From contig QANY01002371.1 of the NCBI GenBank assembly GCA_003255025.1, forward strand, positions 1,240,001-1,304,000: a DNA stretch of 64,000 nt. The letters are read 5' to 3'. This stretch comes from Datisca glomerata (lineage: Eukaryota > Streptophyta > Magnoliopsida > Cucurbitales > Datiscaceae). The position numbers and the translations under genes were made by a program. The notes below the pieces were generated by a model, which saw only the letters and a list, made by a program, of their open reading frames with translations, was not told where the DNA came from and did not search any database. Numbering within the stretch: position 1 is the first letter of the stretch; the number at the start of each line of letters is the position of its first letter. Positions 1-14,600 of this stretch are shown one piece after another.

Positions 1-11
1 GGTTAGGGTTA

Positions 12-2880
<2,869 letters not shown>

Positions 2881-4928
2881 TGTAAGTTAGGGTAAAGAGT
2901 ATTACTTTTTTATTTCCTTAATAATAAATTGAAGAGGGTTAGTTTCATTAAGATACTCACCCTCTGAGTTACATGTACTATTGCTTAATATCCTGAATTT
3001 GGTGAAGATAAGAATTGCTTATACTAGAATATTTAAAAAAGATATTGTTGTGTTAACATTGATGCGTACATAATTTTAAGGATTTGAAAGGAGAAACTAG
3101 TTCAACACTTACATGGAGGCTGTACTTCTAGCCATGTTGTTAGAAATTGATATACGGACAAGATAATGACCGATATAGATCTAGGAAATAAAGTATATCT
3201 GTCAAAAAATAAGTAAGTATTGAAGATATCAGTAATATATCAACAAAATATCGAATTGGCATATTGATGTATCAAATAAGATGAGGTGTTACTTATCTAA
3301 TAAGATTATAATGAAATTATAGTCTATATAATGAACTTTAGAATTTTGAGCTTCCATTAGAATTTTCAATAATTGTATCCTTGATTTTTGTGAAATATGT
3401 CGATAGAGACTTGGTAGCAAATGAGTTGCTAATGATTCCATCAATGTTTAGATTGTCTGATTTTATTTTAAGTTCTTATGGCATCAGCAAAAATTGAAGT
3501 TTGGCCTAAATGATGACATTATTTATATTTCTGGTCGTTGGCCATAAAAAAATGCTTGAACCATCATTACAAGTTTTTCATTTCTAACTGCTTCATTCTT
3601 ATACGTTACAGGAAACATTGTTTTGAAATATTTGTTACAGGATTGTGCCAAGACAGTGTATTATTATCAGGTAATGCCATTTTTTCCGTCATCCTTTATT
3701 GGTTCTAACATCATGTTTTTGTTCTTACCAGTTTTCATTAACTGCCCTCGTTTTTAGTTAAATTTTGCGATATGTTTGAATTAACACGTGGTTCAAAAAT
3801 GTAGTCGAATATTGCTTATATTTCTTTCTCGAGTCAAACCATCATATGGCTAATTTTAAAAAGTTGGGGTGAAAGACAAAATAGAGAGGTTTATTTGTAT
3901 CTTACTGTCAGATTCTGCTGCAGAACTTAGCCTTTTAGTCTTCAATCTATTGGATGAGCCTTTTTTTAAGAAGTGGAACTCTGCCTCGCGTACGTGCGTG
4001 CAAAAAAGAAGTCGTTCTTAAGACTGTTTTCTGCTCTCCATCCCAAGCACTGGACTGAGACTGTTTCTATTTCAGCAATAGCAACTGCAAATCCGTTTTT
4101 TCAATTTTGTCCGTCAGTGTGAATTTGTGCATCCATGATCTGTATCCTTATATTTGATTCTGACTCGGGCTATATGGTTTCAAATCTTATAATTTCTTCT
4201 GTAAAGCAATTAATTTCATCTTTAGAAAATGTAGGTGAACCGGGAACATTGATGATGTGTATAAAATATTTTTTTAAATCTGTTTTTAGAGGTGGTGGAG
4301 CAATGAACTGGTGACCGAATATTGTAATAACAGATAAATCAAATTTGCCCCCTTATTAGACTTTTCTTCCTTACGCATCTACATAAGAATAGATCCTATA
4401 TGTCTCATGTTTCAGGATTAATCATACAGTAGTTGCCTTGCATATGATGAATATTTTGTTGTCACGGATGGTTATATATTCTTATCTAATTAATTGCTCT
4501 CACTCTTCATGCTCTTTGAAAGAACTTGGTTCTCTTTTCGTAAGTTTCATGCTCAGAGGATTAATTAAACTATTGCAATTAGATATGCAGGTCATAGAAT
4601 AATTCAAACTGTGACCGAAGAGATTAAGAAAAACAGAGAGCCTCATGCAGAGCCAATGTGATCAAGGATGGAGTTCCACATGGGTGCTTATGTGAGTTTT
4701 TTTTGGTCAAGAACATCTCATTTATTTTGAATAATTTCCATGTATGACAGGAAAAAAAAGTTACGAATATTTGACAAATTAGTTTTTTGCAAGCGAAAGT
4801 CGGAATGTATAATCGACAATTCCGATCTTGGTATATATTCATTCAGGTCATTGACCCTTGCTATGGCTTTGCCCGTTAATCTGTCATGGTGTTACACGAA
4901 CACTGAAAATAAAATCACCGTTAATTAA
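2881..4928. other. 3' flank of the GTG-like gene; no further gene seen
   Basis: AT-rich sequence after the stop codon. It opens with a strong splice donor (TGAT|GTAAGT at 2882). A possible matching 3'UTR exon lies near 3650-3680 (after TTTGTTACAG). I see no coding exon and no clear transposon. Confidence 0.4.
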
Positions 4929-6546
4929 GGCCATTTTTGGATTTTTTAATGCCAAATAAGAATATATTAATCAGCTAAAGCTACAACTTACGGGATGTGG
5001 GCGAATTTTTGGGTTTAATGTGTTTTTTAAATTTTTTTTAAAAATAAGGTAGTTTTAATATTAATTTCAAAACTAAGGTAGGTTTGGTCAGGTTGGAAGA
5101 CGTATTTCGTAAAGATGACTTTCAGTTGACAAAAGTCATCTTTTGCAAAGACGCATTCAGTGCAGAAGCTGACACCTGTATACAAAAATCATCAACAACT
5201 TAACCTGCATATAAAAATCATCCATCCTCCAGAACATTTTATGACTTTATGTTACATTCTCAATGAATAATATACATTTTTAATAAATTTTATGACTTTA
5301 TATTTTATATTATTCTACAAAAGTTCAAATATAAAAATATAAATCAATCATGTTTCATTTGGTGGTCGTCTTCTCATTCTTCTTGGTCATCTTTCATATG
5401 TTCGTAATTGAGTTATTTGTGATGATGAACATTTCTTCATAATAGCTGCTACACTTTTTTCTTCTACAATAAGTAGTGAGTCTTCCTCCACAATATATGA
5501 GTCTTCATCCACAATAGGAGTATCTTCCACAATAGAAGCATCTTCCAGAATAGGCGAGTTTCGGGCACGTCTTCTACCTCCTCCAGAACCACCAACTCGT
5601 CCTCCTTTACGTCGTTGAGGTTGATGAAATGGTTCAGAAGTGGAACCAAATTGAGTCACTGACTCGCCTCTAAATGTATAAAAGATCGGCGGCGTGTATG
5701 ACTCTTGTTGAGACATAAATGGTTCGTCTTGAAACATGTGTGATTCTTGTTGAGTTTTTTGAGATGAGTTGTGCACTCCATGCCTTCAGGACAAAAGAGC
5801 TTGATAAGCCGCATTCGCTTGTCTTATTGCTTGTGTGGCTGTCTCACACACATTACGGATTGGAGACATTATCCAAGACGGCTCAGTATCATCAAGTGTC
5901 AAAGTGTTAATATTGTCCAGACTCTCCATCTGCATAGATAAAAAAATATTATATAAGTTACTCATTAAATGACCATATAAACCTATTAATTACATAAATT
6001 AATAAAAAAAATTACTATTAAATCATATAACGCTCCCTAATGATATGAAAGATTGAGAATTTTTTTATGAATGAGAGTGAGATAAGAGTGAGAGGGTATA
6101 ATGCCGGCGAAATGGTAGTAAATTCCGGGCACAATCGACGGCGAACGGCGACGGGGAAAGGTGTTAGTGAGCTGAGGCTAAGGGAGACCTGCTTCTGCTT
6201 CCTGTACCGTGATTTTTAAAGGTAGCGTTGAAGGGGTATTTATGAAAGACGCCTTCATTAATAGTAGAAAGCGTCTTTTAGAAAAACGCCTTCTACTTTT
6301 ATGAATGCGTCTTTACAAAAAACGCTTTCTACGTGGCCTCATTTGTGGTCACGCCACCACGAAGGCGTCTTTTACAAATACGCATTCGTTTTAGCTGTAC
6401 CATTTCACCTTATTTTTAAAATTAATTTAAAAAATATTGTATTTTAATTATTTTTTTTAAAAATATTATAGAATACTCAAAAATCCCGGGATGTGCCCTA
6501 GGAAACTAATAAAGTCAGAAAATAAATGACCGCACCAAACACTACC
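4929..6546 (-). mobile_element. Internally deleted Mutator-like element (copy A)
   Basis: A 1.6-kb relative of the larger element at 7602-10495, in opposite orientation. Its right end, read on the minus strand (GGTAGTGTTTGG, then GGGATTTTTGAGTATTCT), matches the left end of the other copy. Its left end (about 4929-5040) is a diverged inverted version of the same terminus. Both ends carry subterminal motifs of the AAAAGACGCCTTCT type in alternating orientation. Only a short 5' leader and the transposase C-terminus remain. A 9-bp target duplication is not obvious, so the outer limits are approximate. Confidence 0.65.
5387..5929 (-). pseudogene. Remnant MuDR-type transposase ORF: short leader joined to C-terminal tail
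   Basis: An ATG at 5929 follows an AG acceptor (TATCTATGCAG) and opens MESLDNINTLTLDDTEPS. This runs in frame into IRNVCETATQAIRQANAAYQ, which matches the C-terminal region of the transposase in the neighbouring copy. A CGA-to-TGA change near 5785 then stops the frame. After it, the homologous tail (HNSSQKTQQES..., EPFHQPQRRKGG..., then an acidic PIVEDTPIVDED repeat) stays open to 5387. The DNA-binding, catalytic and SWIM zinc-finger regions are all missing. This is a degenerate product of internal deletion and is not expected to be active. Confidence 0.65.
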
Positions 6547-7042
6547 TTACTGAAAAAATGCCACTAGGTAGAGACCATTGAGTTTGAGTTTGTGGTGTCT
6601 TGTTAACATTTGTGTCTGCTATATTTTGTTTACCCACAGCTTATTCCGTACTAACTATTACATTGCATAGTTTTTCTCTTTAATCCTTGGGGGGTTTTCC
6701 ATACCTAAGACGCAGATAGTTTAAAAAAACATAAAAAGAGCGAATTTCTAAATCATTGTCCTAAAACTCTTTTGAGACTTTTTTGCAAAAGAAAAATGTA
6801 AAGTAGCATTATAGATCATTATTATAACTTGTCAGTGTATTTAATCTTACGTCCCATGTAAAATATAAACTAAAGAAAAATTGCTTTCTTTTTATAGCAT
6901 AAATAATTCGTTCCGAGGAAATAGTATAAGATCTCATCTTGGTTCGTTTGGAGTATTTTTGCCACTAAAAAATTATCTAACTGAAATAGGTTGAAGTGTT
7001 ATGTCAATTGACTCCCAAAACTTATAGATCTATATTAAATAT
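6547..7042. other. AT-rich spacer between the two Mutator-like copies
   Basis: No coding exon or recognisable repeat seen in this stretch. Confidence 0.4.
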
Positions 7043-7342
7043 ATAGCAAACACCTATAAAATAAATACTACCGAATGAAAATATCATAGACTCAGATTTA
7101 GGTGGAGAAAAAATCACCATAGATCGTGATCTAGGTGGAGGAAAAACGACCATAGATCTAGATCTAGATGGAAGACAAATCACCATAAGTCTATAGGAAA
7201 CACCTTTAAAATGAACACTACCGAAGGAAAATATCATAAACCTAGATGTAGGTGGATGAAAAATCACCATAGATCGTGATCTAGGTGGAGGAAAAATAAC
7301 CATAGATTTAGATCTAGATGGAAGAAAAATCACCATTAATCA
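7043..7342. repeat. Higher-order minisatellite: two 150-bp units built from 33-bp repeats
   Basis: Two tandem 150-bp units (7043-7192 and 7193-7342) are about 88-90% alike by eye. Each contains successive 33-bp repeats sharing GATCTAGGTGGAG and AATCACCATAGATC. Because 33 is a multiple of three, the minus strand stays open and reads as repeating MVIFPPPRSRS-like peptides. I consider this a consequence of the repeat rather than a protein gene. It lies exactly between the two oppositely oriented Mutator-like copies. Confidence 0.7.
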
Positions 7343-7601
7343 AGATCTAGGTGGAGTAAAGCCTTTACAAGGAAAGGAAGACAAAACGGAAGTAGAATGA
7401 CAGGAAAAAATCTTACTAGAAGAGGAGATCTCCTTCGGTGAAGAGTCAAAATTGATGAAGAGATAAACCAGATAGAGAGAAAGCGAGGGAGATTTAGTTT
7501 TATAAAACTGAAAAGAAAAATAATATCAACCATAAGGTGAATGTATAGTACCGAACTATATATGTTTGCATGCCATAATAGTGTGAGGCATCATTGTGTT
7601 A

Positions 7602-10495
7602 GGTAGTGTTACTATTTTTCAACCTTTTTGGGGATTTTTGAGTATTCTACAGTACTTTTAAAAAAAATTTAAAATACAGTATTTTTGAAACTAATTCCAA
7701 AAGTAAGGTGGAATGATACACCTAAGATGAACACGTCTTTGCAAAAGACGCTTTCGTGGTGGCCACGTAGAAGGCGTCTTTTGTAAAGACGTCTTCATAA
7801 AAGTAGAATGCGTCTTTATAAAAGATGCCTTCATTAATAGTAGAAGGCGTCTTTTATAAAGACACTTCAATGCTACCTTTAAAAATCACGGTACAGAAAG
7901 CAGAAGCAGCTCTTTCTCAGCCTCAACCCCTCTCAGCCCGCGAACAAAATAACCTCTTAGCCCACGAACACCCTTCCTCGTCGTCGTTCGCCGTCGATTG
8001 TGGCCGGAGCTTACCACCATTTCGCCGGCATTACACCCTCTCACTCTTATCTCACTCTCATTCACAAAAAAAAATTCTCAATCTCTCAAATCACTAGCAA
8101 GAACTCCTCAAACCGCAAGAACTCCTCAAACCCTAGGTATATTTTTAACTCCTTTGATCTCTTAAATTTGTTCTTCAAATCTTGAAATTGTTCATTTTTT
8201 ATGAATGTTGTAGGGATATATTTCATTAGTTTTGTAATATCTCTCTTTAATCTCTCTCAAACCCTAGATTTTCATGTGTTTTGGGTTCTCAAATTTTAGA
8301 TGTATTTTCTCAATTATGTGATGTTTAAACTCTTAATTTATAAAATTTTATTTATGAATGGGTTGATATATTATGAAATTATAGTTATTAACTTTTAATT
8401 TGTAGATTAATTTGTAGAATTTTTAGATCTAGTTCTGAAATTGGTGTGTATTGCTTAGTAGGTTGACAAATGGAGGAAAAGCCTGGGGTAGTTTTATGTT
8501 ACATGAATGGTAATGTCGTAATCGGTGCAAATATAGTTTCTTATGATCAACCTTTAATGAGGGAAATTGTAATTCATAAGAAGATTACTTTTAATGAGCT
8601 ATATAATACTTTATGTGAAGAGGATGATGTTGTGAACCCCTCAGTTGAAATACTCCAGCATGAACCCTCTTCACCATTCCTTGCTCAGTTGGATTGGGAT
8701 GCTGTAAATGCAAAGTTAGATTCGATACTCATCCAACGTACTGAGATATGAAATGTAACAAATGAATTATACAAACGTTTTGAAAGTATGGCAGACCTTA
8801 AGTATGCTTAAAAAAGATACTTGATACTCAGACATCAACATTTTAGTATGGTAGAGTCATTGCCATACCTTTGGGTTATAAAATGCAAGAAGTTTAATGA
8901 AGGTTATCAATGGAAAGTTTATGCGTGTCATCGAAAATCACATAATATGTTTGAAATAACTCAATACACCGAATCTCACACATGTGTCTATCCAAAATTA
9001 TCACAATACCATTCACAATTGGACTCAACATTGATTGCACGAAAGTTGCAGGGTTTCATGAAACGGGATCCAACTACATTTGTTGCAACACTTCATCAGA
9101 TGGTGAAAAATAAATTTGGATACGATGTGTATTATAGAAAGGTATGGGAAGCTAAACGAAAAGTAATTGTTAAAGTGTTTGGTGATTGGGATCAATCTTA
9201 CCAGCAACTACTAATATGGTTGGATATGCTTGTGAAGTCTAATCCTGAAATTGTAGTTCAATGGAAAACACATAACATCGGTGAACTAGGTAATGTGATA
9301 TTCGGATATGTGTTCTGGTCTTTTTTTGCTGCTGCTATAGAATGATTCAAATATTGTAGACCAGTCATTCAAATCGAGGTTCTCACTGGTCAACATCGGA
9401 ATCACATATACAAAGGATGAAACAGACAGTATGTGAATTTAAAAGAACGAACATGTACTTGCAACAAGTTGCAATCATTTGGTCAACCATGTTCCCATTT
9501 GTTAGTAGTGTGCACACATGCTCGTATTGATAGTTCTCAATTCATTGAACATTATCACCGCTGGTCAAAGCTTATTGAGTGTTGTAAGCCACAGTTCAAC
9601 CCTCTTCCATATGAACATTATTGGGAAGTTCCTAACTTTTCAATAGTGCACCCTGATCCAACTAGGACACAGGAGAAAGGTAGACCCAAGTTTTCCCGTA
9701 TCCGTAATGTGTGTGAGATGGCCACACAAGCAATAAGACAAGCGAATGCGGCTTATCAAACTCCTTTGTCCCGAAGGCATGGAGTGCATAGCTCATCTCA
9801 AAGAAGTCAACAAGAATCACACATGCCTCGAGACGAACCATTTATGTCTCAGCAAGAGCCATATACGTCACCGATTTTTTATACATTTGGAGGTGACTCA
9901 GTGACTCAACTTGATTCCACTTCCGAACCATTTCATCAACCTCAACGGCGTAGAGGAGGACGAGCTGGTGCCCTGGAGGAGGAGGTAAAAGACGTGCCCA
10001 AAACTCGCCTATTGTGGAAGATGCTCCTATTGTGGAAGATGCTCCTATTATGGATGAAGATCCACCTATTGTGAAGGAAGACCCGCTTATTGTAGAGGAA
10101 GAAAGTGTAGCAGCTATTATGGAGGAAGGTCCATCATCACAAGTAACTCAATTACAAACATATGAAAGACGTCCAAGAAGAATAAGAAGACGACCACCGT
10201 GTGGAACGTAATGAATTTATATTTTTTGTATATGGATTTTTGTAGAATAATATAAAATGTAAAGTCATAAAATTTGTAAAAAATGTATGTTGTTCATTGA
10301 GAATGTGTGGTAAAGTCATAAAATGTTCTGCAGGATGGAAGATTTTTGTATGCAGATTAGGTTGTTGATGATGTTTGTATGCAGATATTAGCTTCTTCAC
10401 TAAAAGCGTCTTTTGTAAAGATGCATTTTGCCAACTAGAAGTTGTCTTTACAAAAGATGCCTTCCGATGTGGCCAATGTAAAGGAAAAAAATCCA
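7602..10495 (+). mobile_element. Mutator-like element with broken MuDR-type transposase (copy B)
   Basis: The left terminus begins GGTAGTGTTACT at 7602 and carries the GGGATTTTTGAGTATTCT block and AAAAGACGCCTTCT-type subterminal motifs shared with copy A. A 5' leader (about 7870-8469) probably contains an intron (donor after AAACCCTAG near 8135, acceptor before 8461). A damaged transposase gene follows. Subterminal motifs recur at 10405-10475, but sequence matching the outer terminus is missing, so the right end appears truncated near 10495, where unrelated LTR-like sequence begins. Confidence 0.75.
8470..10211 (+). pseudogene. MuDR (MULE) transposase pseudogene with catalytic core deleted
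   Basis: Three blocks are recognisable. Block 1, 8470-8751, is the N-terminal region beginning MEEKPGVVLCYMNG and ending in a stop. Block 2, 8821-9345, is the MuDR DNA-binding region, with HTCVYPKLSQYHSQLDS, VKNKFGYDVYYRKVWEAK and VVQW. It reaches VFWSFFAAAIE, where a GGA-to-TGA change stops it. FKYCRPVIQI follows, and the reading then jumps at the first catalytic Asp straight to the C-terminal part. The DDE core of the MULE domain is therefore gone. Block 3, 9433-10074, holds the SWIM zinc finger (CTCNKLQSFGQPCSHLLVVC) and a low-complexity tail. A frameshift near 9990 moves the acidic tail to another frame, ending at 10211. The element is non-autonomous; the family assignment is firm. Confidence 0.85.
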
Positions 10496-10499
10496 CCGT

Positions 10500-10870
10500 C
10501 TTTGAGGATCGGTCATGAATTTTTTACAACATAATATGAAAATCAAGAGAATAATTTAGAGAGAGAGAGAAAATAATGACACAATAATTTACGTGAAAAA
10601 CCTTTAAAAGGAAGAAAAACCACAAGGAGATTTTGATAGTATTTTATTATAGAAAAATGGTTTATAATGCTAATGAGTGTTGAGAGTTGTTATCTCCCGT
10701 TTGGAGTTGCATCTTGCCTCTACTTCCAACTCCAATTTATAATTTTGACCATAAAAATGAAGTTTTCACTTTTTTCAAATTTGGCTAAATTCCCTAATTT
10801 CTTGGTCAAAATCAAATTATTACAGAATAATAAAATTTCACCAAAGATAGAATTCTAAGCTGACCAAGTT
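10500..10870 (-). mobile_element. Fragment of an LTR-like repeat
   Basis: On the minus strand this contains GGTTTTTC, then TTTTTCACGTAAA and TGTCATTATTTTCTC, an arrangement common near the 3' part of plant Copia LTRs. A second, diverged copy of the same string lies at about 25860-25930 on the plus strand. Boundaries are unclear and no coding part is attached. Confidence 0.4.
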
Positions 10871-12160
10871 ATAAATCAAGTTATGCATCAATTATTTATA
10901 AGTAGATGTTTTATCAATCATTAAATAAGTTGATAAATTAACCTATTACTTATTCATCATATAATTACTTAGAAAATAAACCTAGACAAGAGACCAAAAT
11001 ATGACAATTAGGAATCGTTTGGTAAAAGATGATGAGTAAATGATTTTCGGAATAAGATTGTTGGAATATGATGTGGAAATGTATAAATTCGAAAAGTTAA
11101 GATTACTTTGTTTGTTATACTTGAGAATGCTATGATTTAGTGATAAATATATTAAATTACTTTGTTTATTTTAATAGAATGTGGAATGGAATGTTATAAG
11201 TATAATTACAAAATTTACTCTTGAACTGAATTATGTTTAAGTATGACTTATTAATTAATTTATTTTTTCTTCATTATTTATTATTTAATTTATAATAGGC
11301 TAAATATAATTTGTTAATTTATTTATTTGATAGAATAATTTTTATTTTATCATAATGGCTACATTGTACATTTACCTAACATATATTGAGCATGAAATAA
11401 TTAATTAATAAGATACATATAATAAAACAATGAGAAAATATGAGAACTGAGAAATAAAAATAAAATAAGAAATAAATTAAACAACGAGAGTATTAAATTA
11501 TTTTATTTGTTTTAATGAAATGTGTAAGAGAATATTATAAAAATTTATCAATTTATAATTGTACCCTTACACTTGGTTTAATATATAATGCTAGAATTAA
11601 AAATAATTTCATCTATTCAAGATACCATAAACACATAATTTACCATACTCATATTCATATGGTATTTCAAAAATAAAGATTAATACCGTATTGGATAACT
11701 AGCAAACAAATTTTAATTGATCATATTAAAAATATGTTTTAATTATTCAATTACCCATTGTTTAACATGTATATAAAAGACGATATGAGAGAGTGATGAA
11801 TGTTAGTATAAAAAAAATTCATAAGATAATTAATTTGAGATGTCAGGCATGAATATAACCCTCAGTTTTAGAGTATCAAGATAGACTCAAATAAAAGTAT
11901 CTTTATATCATGAGTGTCAATAAATTTTATAACTTGTCATATTAAACAAGAAGATTTCTAAACTTCACTAACATTCTAGACATTTAAGTTAAAATACCAA
12001 ACCACCTCTTAGGTTTTACAGTCGGTAAGATACCCGGTTAGAAAGAACATGAAATAAAGCTTGCATGTGGAAGACTTACGACTTGAGCAAGAAAATATGT
12101 CGAACAGCCCTTCTTTGGCCTTCAATTCATGCTAATCTTGAGTTAAAGTGAAGAAAATGG
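10871..12160. other. AT-rich intergenic sequence
   Basis: Very AT-rich, with no coding exon. GGAATCGTTTGGTAAAAG near 11010 resembles the edge of a small DNA transposon, but I could not find a matching opposite end. Confidence 0.3.
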
Positions 12161-12190
12161 GATGTGTATTAGCAAAAGGCAATACACATC
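12161..12190. repeat. Perfect 10-bp inverted repeat (hairpin)
   Basis: GATGTGTATT at 12161-12170 and its exact reverse complement AATACACATC at 12181-12190 are separated by 10 bases. The RACK1 stop codon is about 700 bp to the right. No function is assigned. Confidence 0.5.
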
Positions 12191-12881
12191 TTGCAAATGT
12201 TGGAACCACTCTCTTCCTTTACTCCTTCCCCTACACTCTTGCAATATTTTTTTCAGCCAAATATACATAATTTAGTCACAAAATCTCACATTCTATGAGA
12301 ATCCATGGATCTTACATGTATATTCTCGTTTCATATTTCTCTTTAATGATTTTTACCTGTTCTTCAAGTACCTCTCGATCCTTTTCACAATCTTTTATTC
12401 TCAACAGATCCCTAAATGGAGTTGCTGGCTTCAGAAGTTTCTTCAAAGAGAGAACTCAAGCCATTAGATCTGTCATGAAATAACAGCCTTCATACTTTCA
12501 TATAGTCTGATTCCAACTGATTAACACATCATCTCAATGTACTCGACAGTTTCAAAAACACTCTCCTCTTATTACTTTTCATTCTCATGCTGAGAAGTGC
12601 GTTGTGGACCTCGACATCAGATCTAAATTTTGAACATACCAAAGCAAGTCTAATAAATTCATGGAAAGAAACCAATATCTAATATGTTAACCTTAACAGT
12701 CACCAAAATATCATTGGCCTCAAAGCCATCTTCAACATAACAATTCAAACCAAATGATAAAACTTGTATCATCAAATCCTAAAACATACTTTTAAAGATG
12801 TGCTACTTAAAAGGAGAATAACAAGTTCCTTCACGAAATAGAAACAAAAAGTGCACTTGGATATTAAATAAGAAAGCTTCT

Positions 12882-14487
12882 CTAGTAACGACCAATACCC
12901 CAAACTCTGATTACACCATCGGTATATCCGCTAAATAATGTGCTTCCATCAGCACTCCAGCTCAAGCTTGTGCAGTAAATGACCTGCAATTAAACGCAGA
13001 GAATATCAAAATATATGCAATTGGAGATCATTTCATCACACTCAAATAATTAGCAATCCAGATAACGCAAGCAACTGACTTTTCTCGAGTAGTGATTGTG
13101 ATTAAATAGTCTCAAAGACTCAAGTTTAGGATTTTATACCCCAGTAGAAACACAAAACTGAAAAGAAAGTAGAAAAACTAGCGACTAGAAAAGAAGCAAC
13201 ATTGTGAAATCCAGCAAACCCCCTCCGAAATCCAGTGGAAACTGAATATATAAAGAGGCAGAATTCAGTAGTATAAAGTACTGCACTTGAATCCAACATA
13301 ATCTCTATGCCAGGTATGGGATTAAGCTAAAAAATCAAGGCAACGCCTATTAATTATCATATAAAGTCCATTGCCGACCGGAACCGCTCAGAATACACTT
13401 TAAACTCGGACCAGAAATAACCACTTACTTATGAACAACATATTGCTTGGCTACATGGTTTGGTAATCATATAATTTCAGAACAAAGAATATGAACATAC
13501 AATCCACCAACACATCTCAATAAACCAATGGTGAAAAAAAATACCAAAATGAATTTATGTTTAATAATTAATAAAGATGGAAGCTGAAACCAACAAAATA
13601 TATACCTTTTTCTTGTTTGCAGTAGCAGCGTGAGTGTCATCAGTCTTCTCAGCCTCAGTTTTCAGATCAACCTTCAAATCCTCAACAATTTTCTTGCTTT
13701 CCAAATCCCAGATCTTAATGCTTTGCTCTGTCGCTGCACATAGCCAATACCTATTCGGGCTGAAACAAAGAGCGTGAATAATTGATCCAGCATCTAGCGA
13801 GTAAAGCTTCTTCCCTTCAGCCAAGTCCCACAGCAAAATAACTCCGTCTTTCCCTCCGCTGGCGCACAGAGAACCGTCAGGAGATACTGCGACTGTGTTC
13901 ACGTACCCGGCGTGGCCGGCCAGTGTGTTCTTGAGCTTGCAATTGCTCAAGTTCCAAACTTTCACGGTCCGGTCCCACGATGCCGAAACAATGGTGGGCT
14001 GAAGTGTGTTCGGACTGAATCGTACGCAGCTTACCCATTCAGAATGAGCATCTCCGTCCTGGATGGTATACTTGCACTCACCCAGAGTGTTCCACAGCTT
14101 GATCGTACGGTCACGGGAGGCGGAGACAATTTGACGGTTGTCAATCGAGAAAGCAACGGAAAGGACGTCCTTTGTGTGGCCGACGAATCTGCGAGAGGTA
14201 ACACCAGTTGACAAGTCCCACAGACGGAGCTCGCCGTCCCAGGAACCGGAGAGGGCAAACTGACCATCAGATGAAAGGACAACGTCCTGGACGAAGTGAG
14301 AGTGACCATTTAGCCTGCGGCGGGGAACACCATAGGTCTTCTCATCCTTGGTGAGGTGCCACAAGATGATTGATTTGTCACGGGATGAGGTAACAATAAT
14401 GTCAGAGTTGTCGATCGGAGTGGCTATGGCCGTCACCATGTCGGTGTGAGCCCTCATTGTCCCTCGGAGTACAAGCCCTTCAGCCAT
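12882..14487 (-). CDS. RACK1: RACK1, receptor for activated C kinase 1 (WD40 ribosomal scaffold protein)
   Basis: Complete two-exon gene. Exon 1 is 14487-13606 (294 codons). A 622-bp intron follows (13605-12984; donor AAAAAG|GTATAT, acceptor TTGCAG). Exon 2 is 12983-12882 (33 codons plus TAG). The phase-0 junction joins ...ANKKK to [13 protein letters not shown]. The 327-aa product has the usual plant RACK1 length and forms a seven-bladed WD40 propeller. It starts [20 protein letters not shown]-type repeat ends include IILWHL, LRLWDL, IKLWNT, VKVWNL, ILLWDL, IKIWDL and IRVWGI. RACK1 sits on the head of the 40S ribosomal subunit and docks signalling proteins (hormone, stress and kinase pathways). 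The start fits the conserved N-terminus. No damage is seen. A TATA box and telo-box lie upstream. Confidence 0.97.
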
Positions 14488-14570
14488 TTTTGATCGGTAT
14501 GACTTCTCTCAGCCTTCCTTTAGCGTTCTGTTGGTGAGAAATGGATGAGAGAGCCAAACACTATCATTTA

Positions 14571-14600
14571 GTTTATATATAGCAGAGGAAATTAGGGTTT
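14571..14600 (-). promoter_or_regulatory. RACK1 core promoter: TATA box and telo-box
   Basis: On the minus strand, CTATATATAAAC (14582-14571) lies about 85 bp upstream of the ATG. AAACCCTAA (14600-14592) lies about 10 bp further upstream. The telo-box AAACCCTAA is a known element of plant ribosomal-protein and translation-gene promoters, which fits RACK1's role. The 5'UTR then spans roughly 14550-14488. Confidence 0.6.

Noticed and set aside
1..11. Telomere-like GGTTAGGGTTA at the window start
   Set aside because: Only two partial copies, not the plant TTTAGGG unit; it directly continues a Copia primer-binding site and is the start of the element's internal region.
7336..7533. 65-codon minus-strand frame next to the minisatellite
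   Set aside because: Hydrophobic low-complexity translation with no domain and no splice context.
12984..13605. Possible intron-encoded snoRNA in RACK1 (GTGATGA box-C-like string on the minus strand)
   Set aside because: No box D (CTGA) at a suitable distance and no closing terminal stem before the acceptor.
13912..14309. Open frames overlapping RACK1 exon 1 in other frames
   Set aside because: Shadows of the RACK1 coding sequence, caused by its higher GC content.
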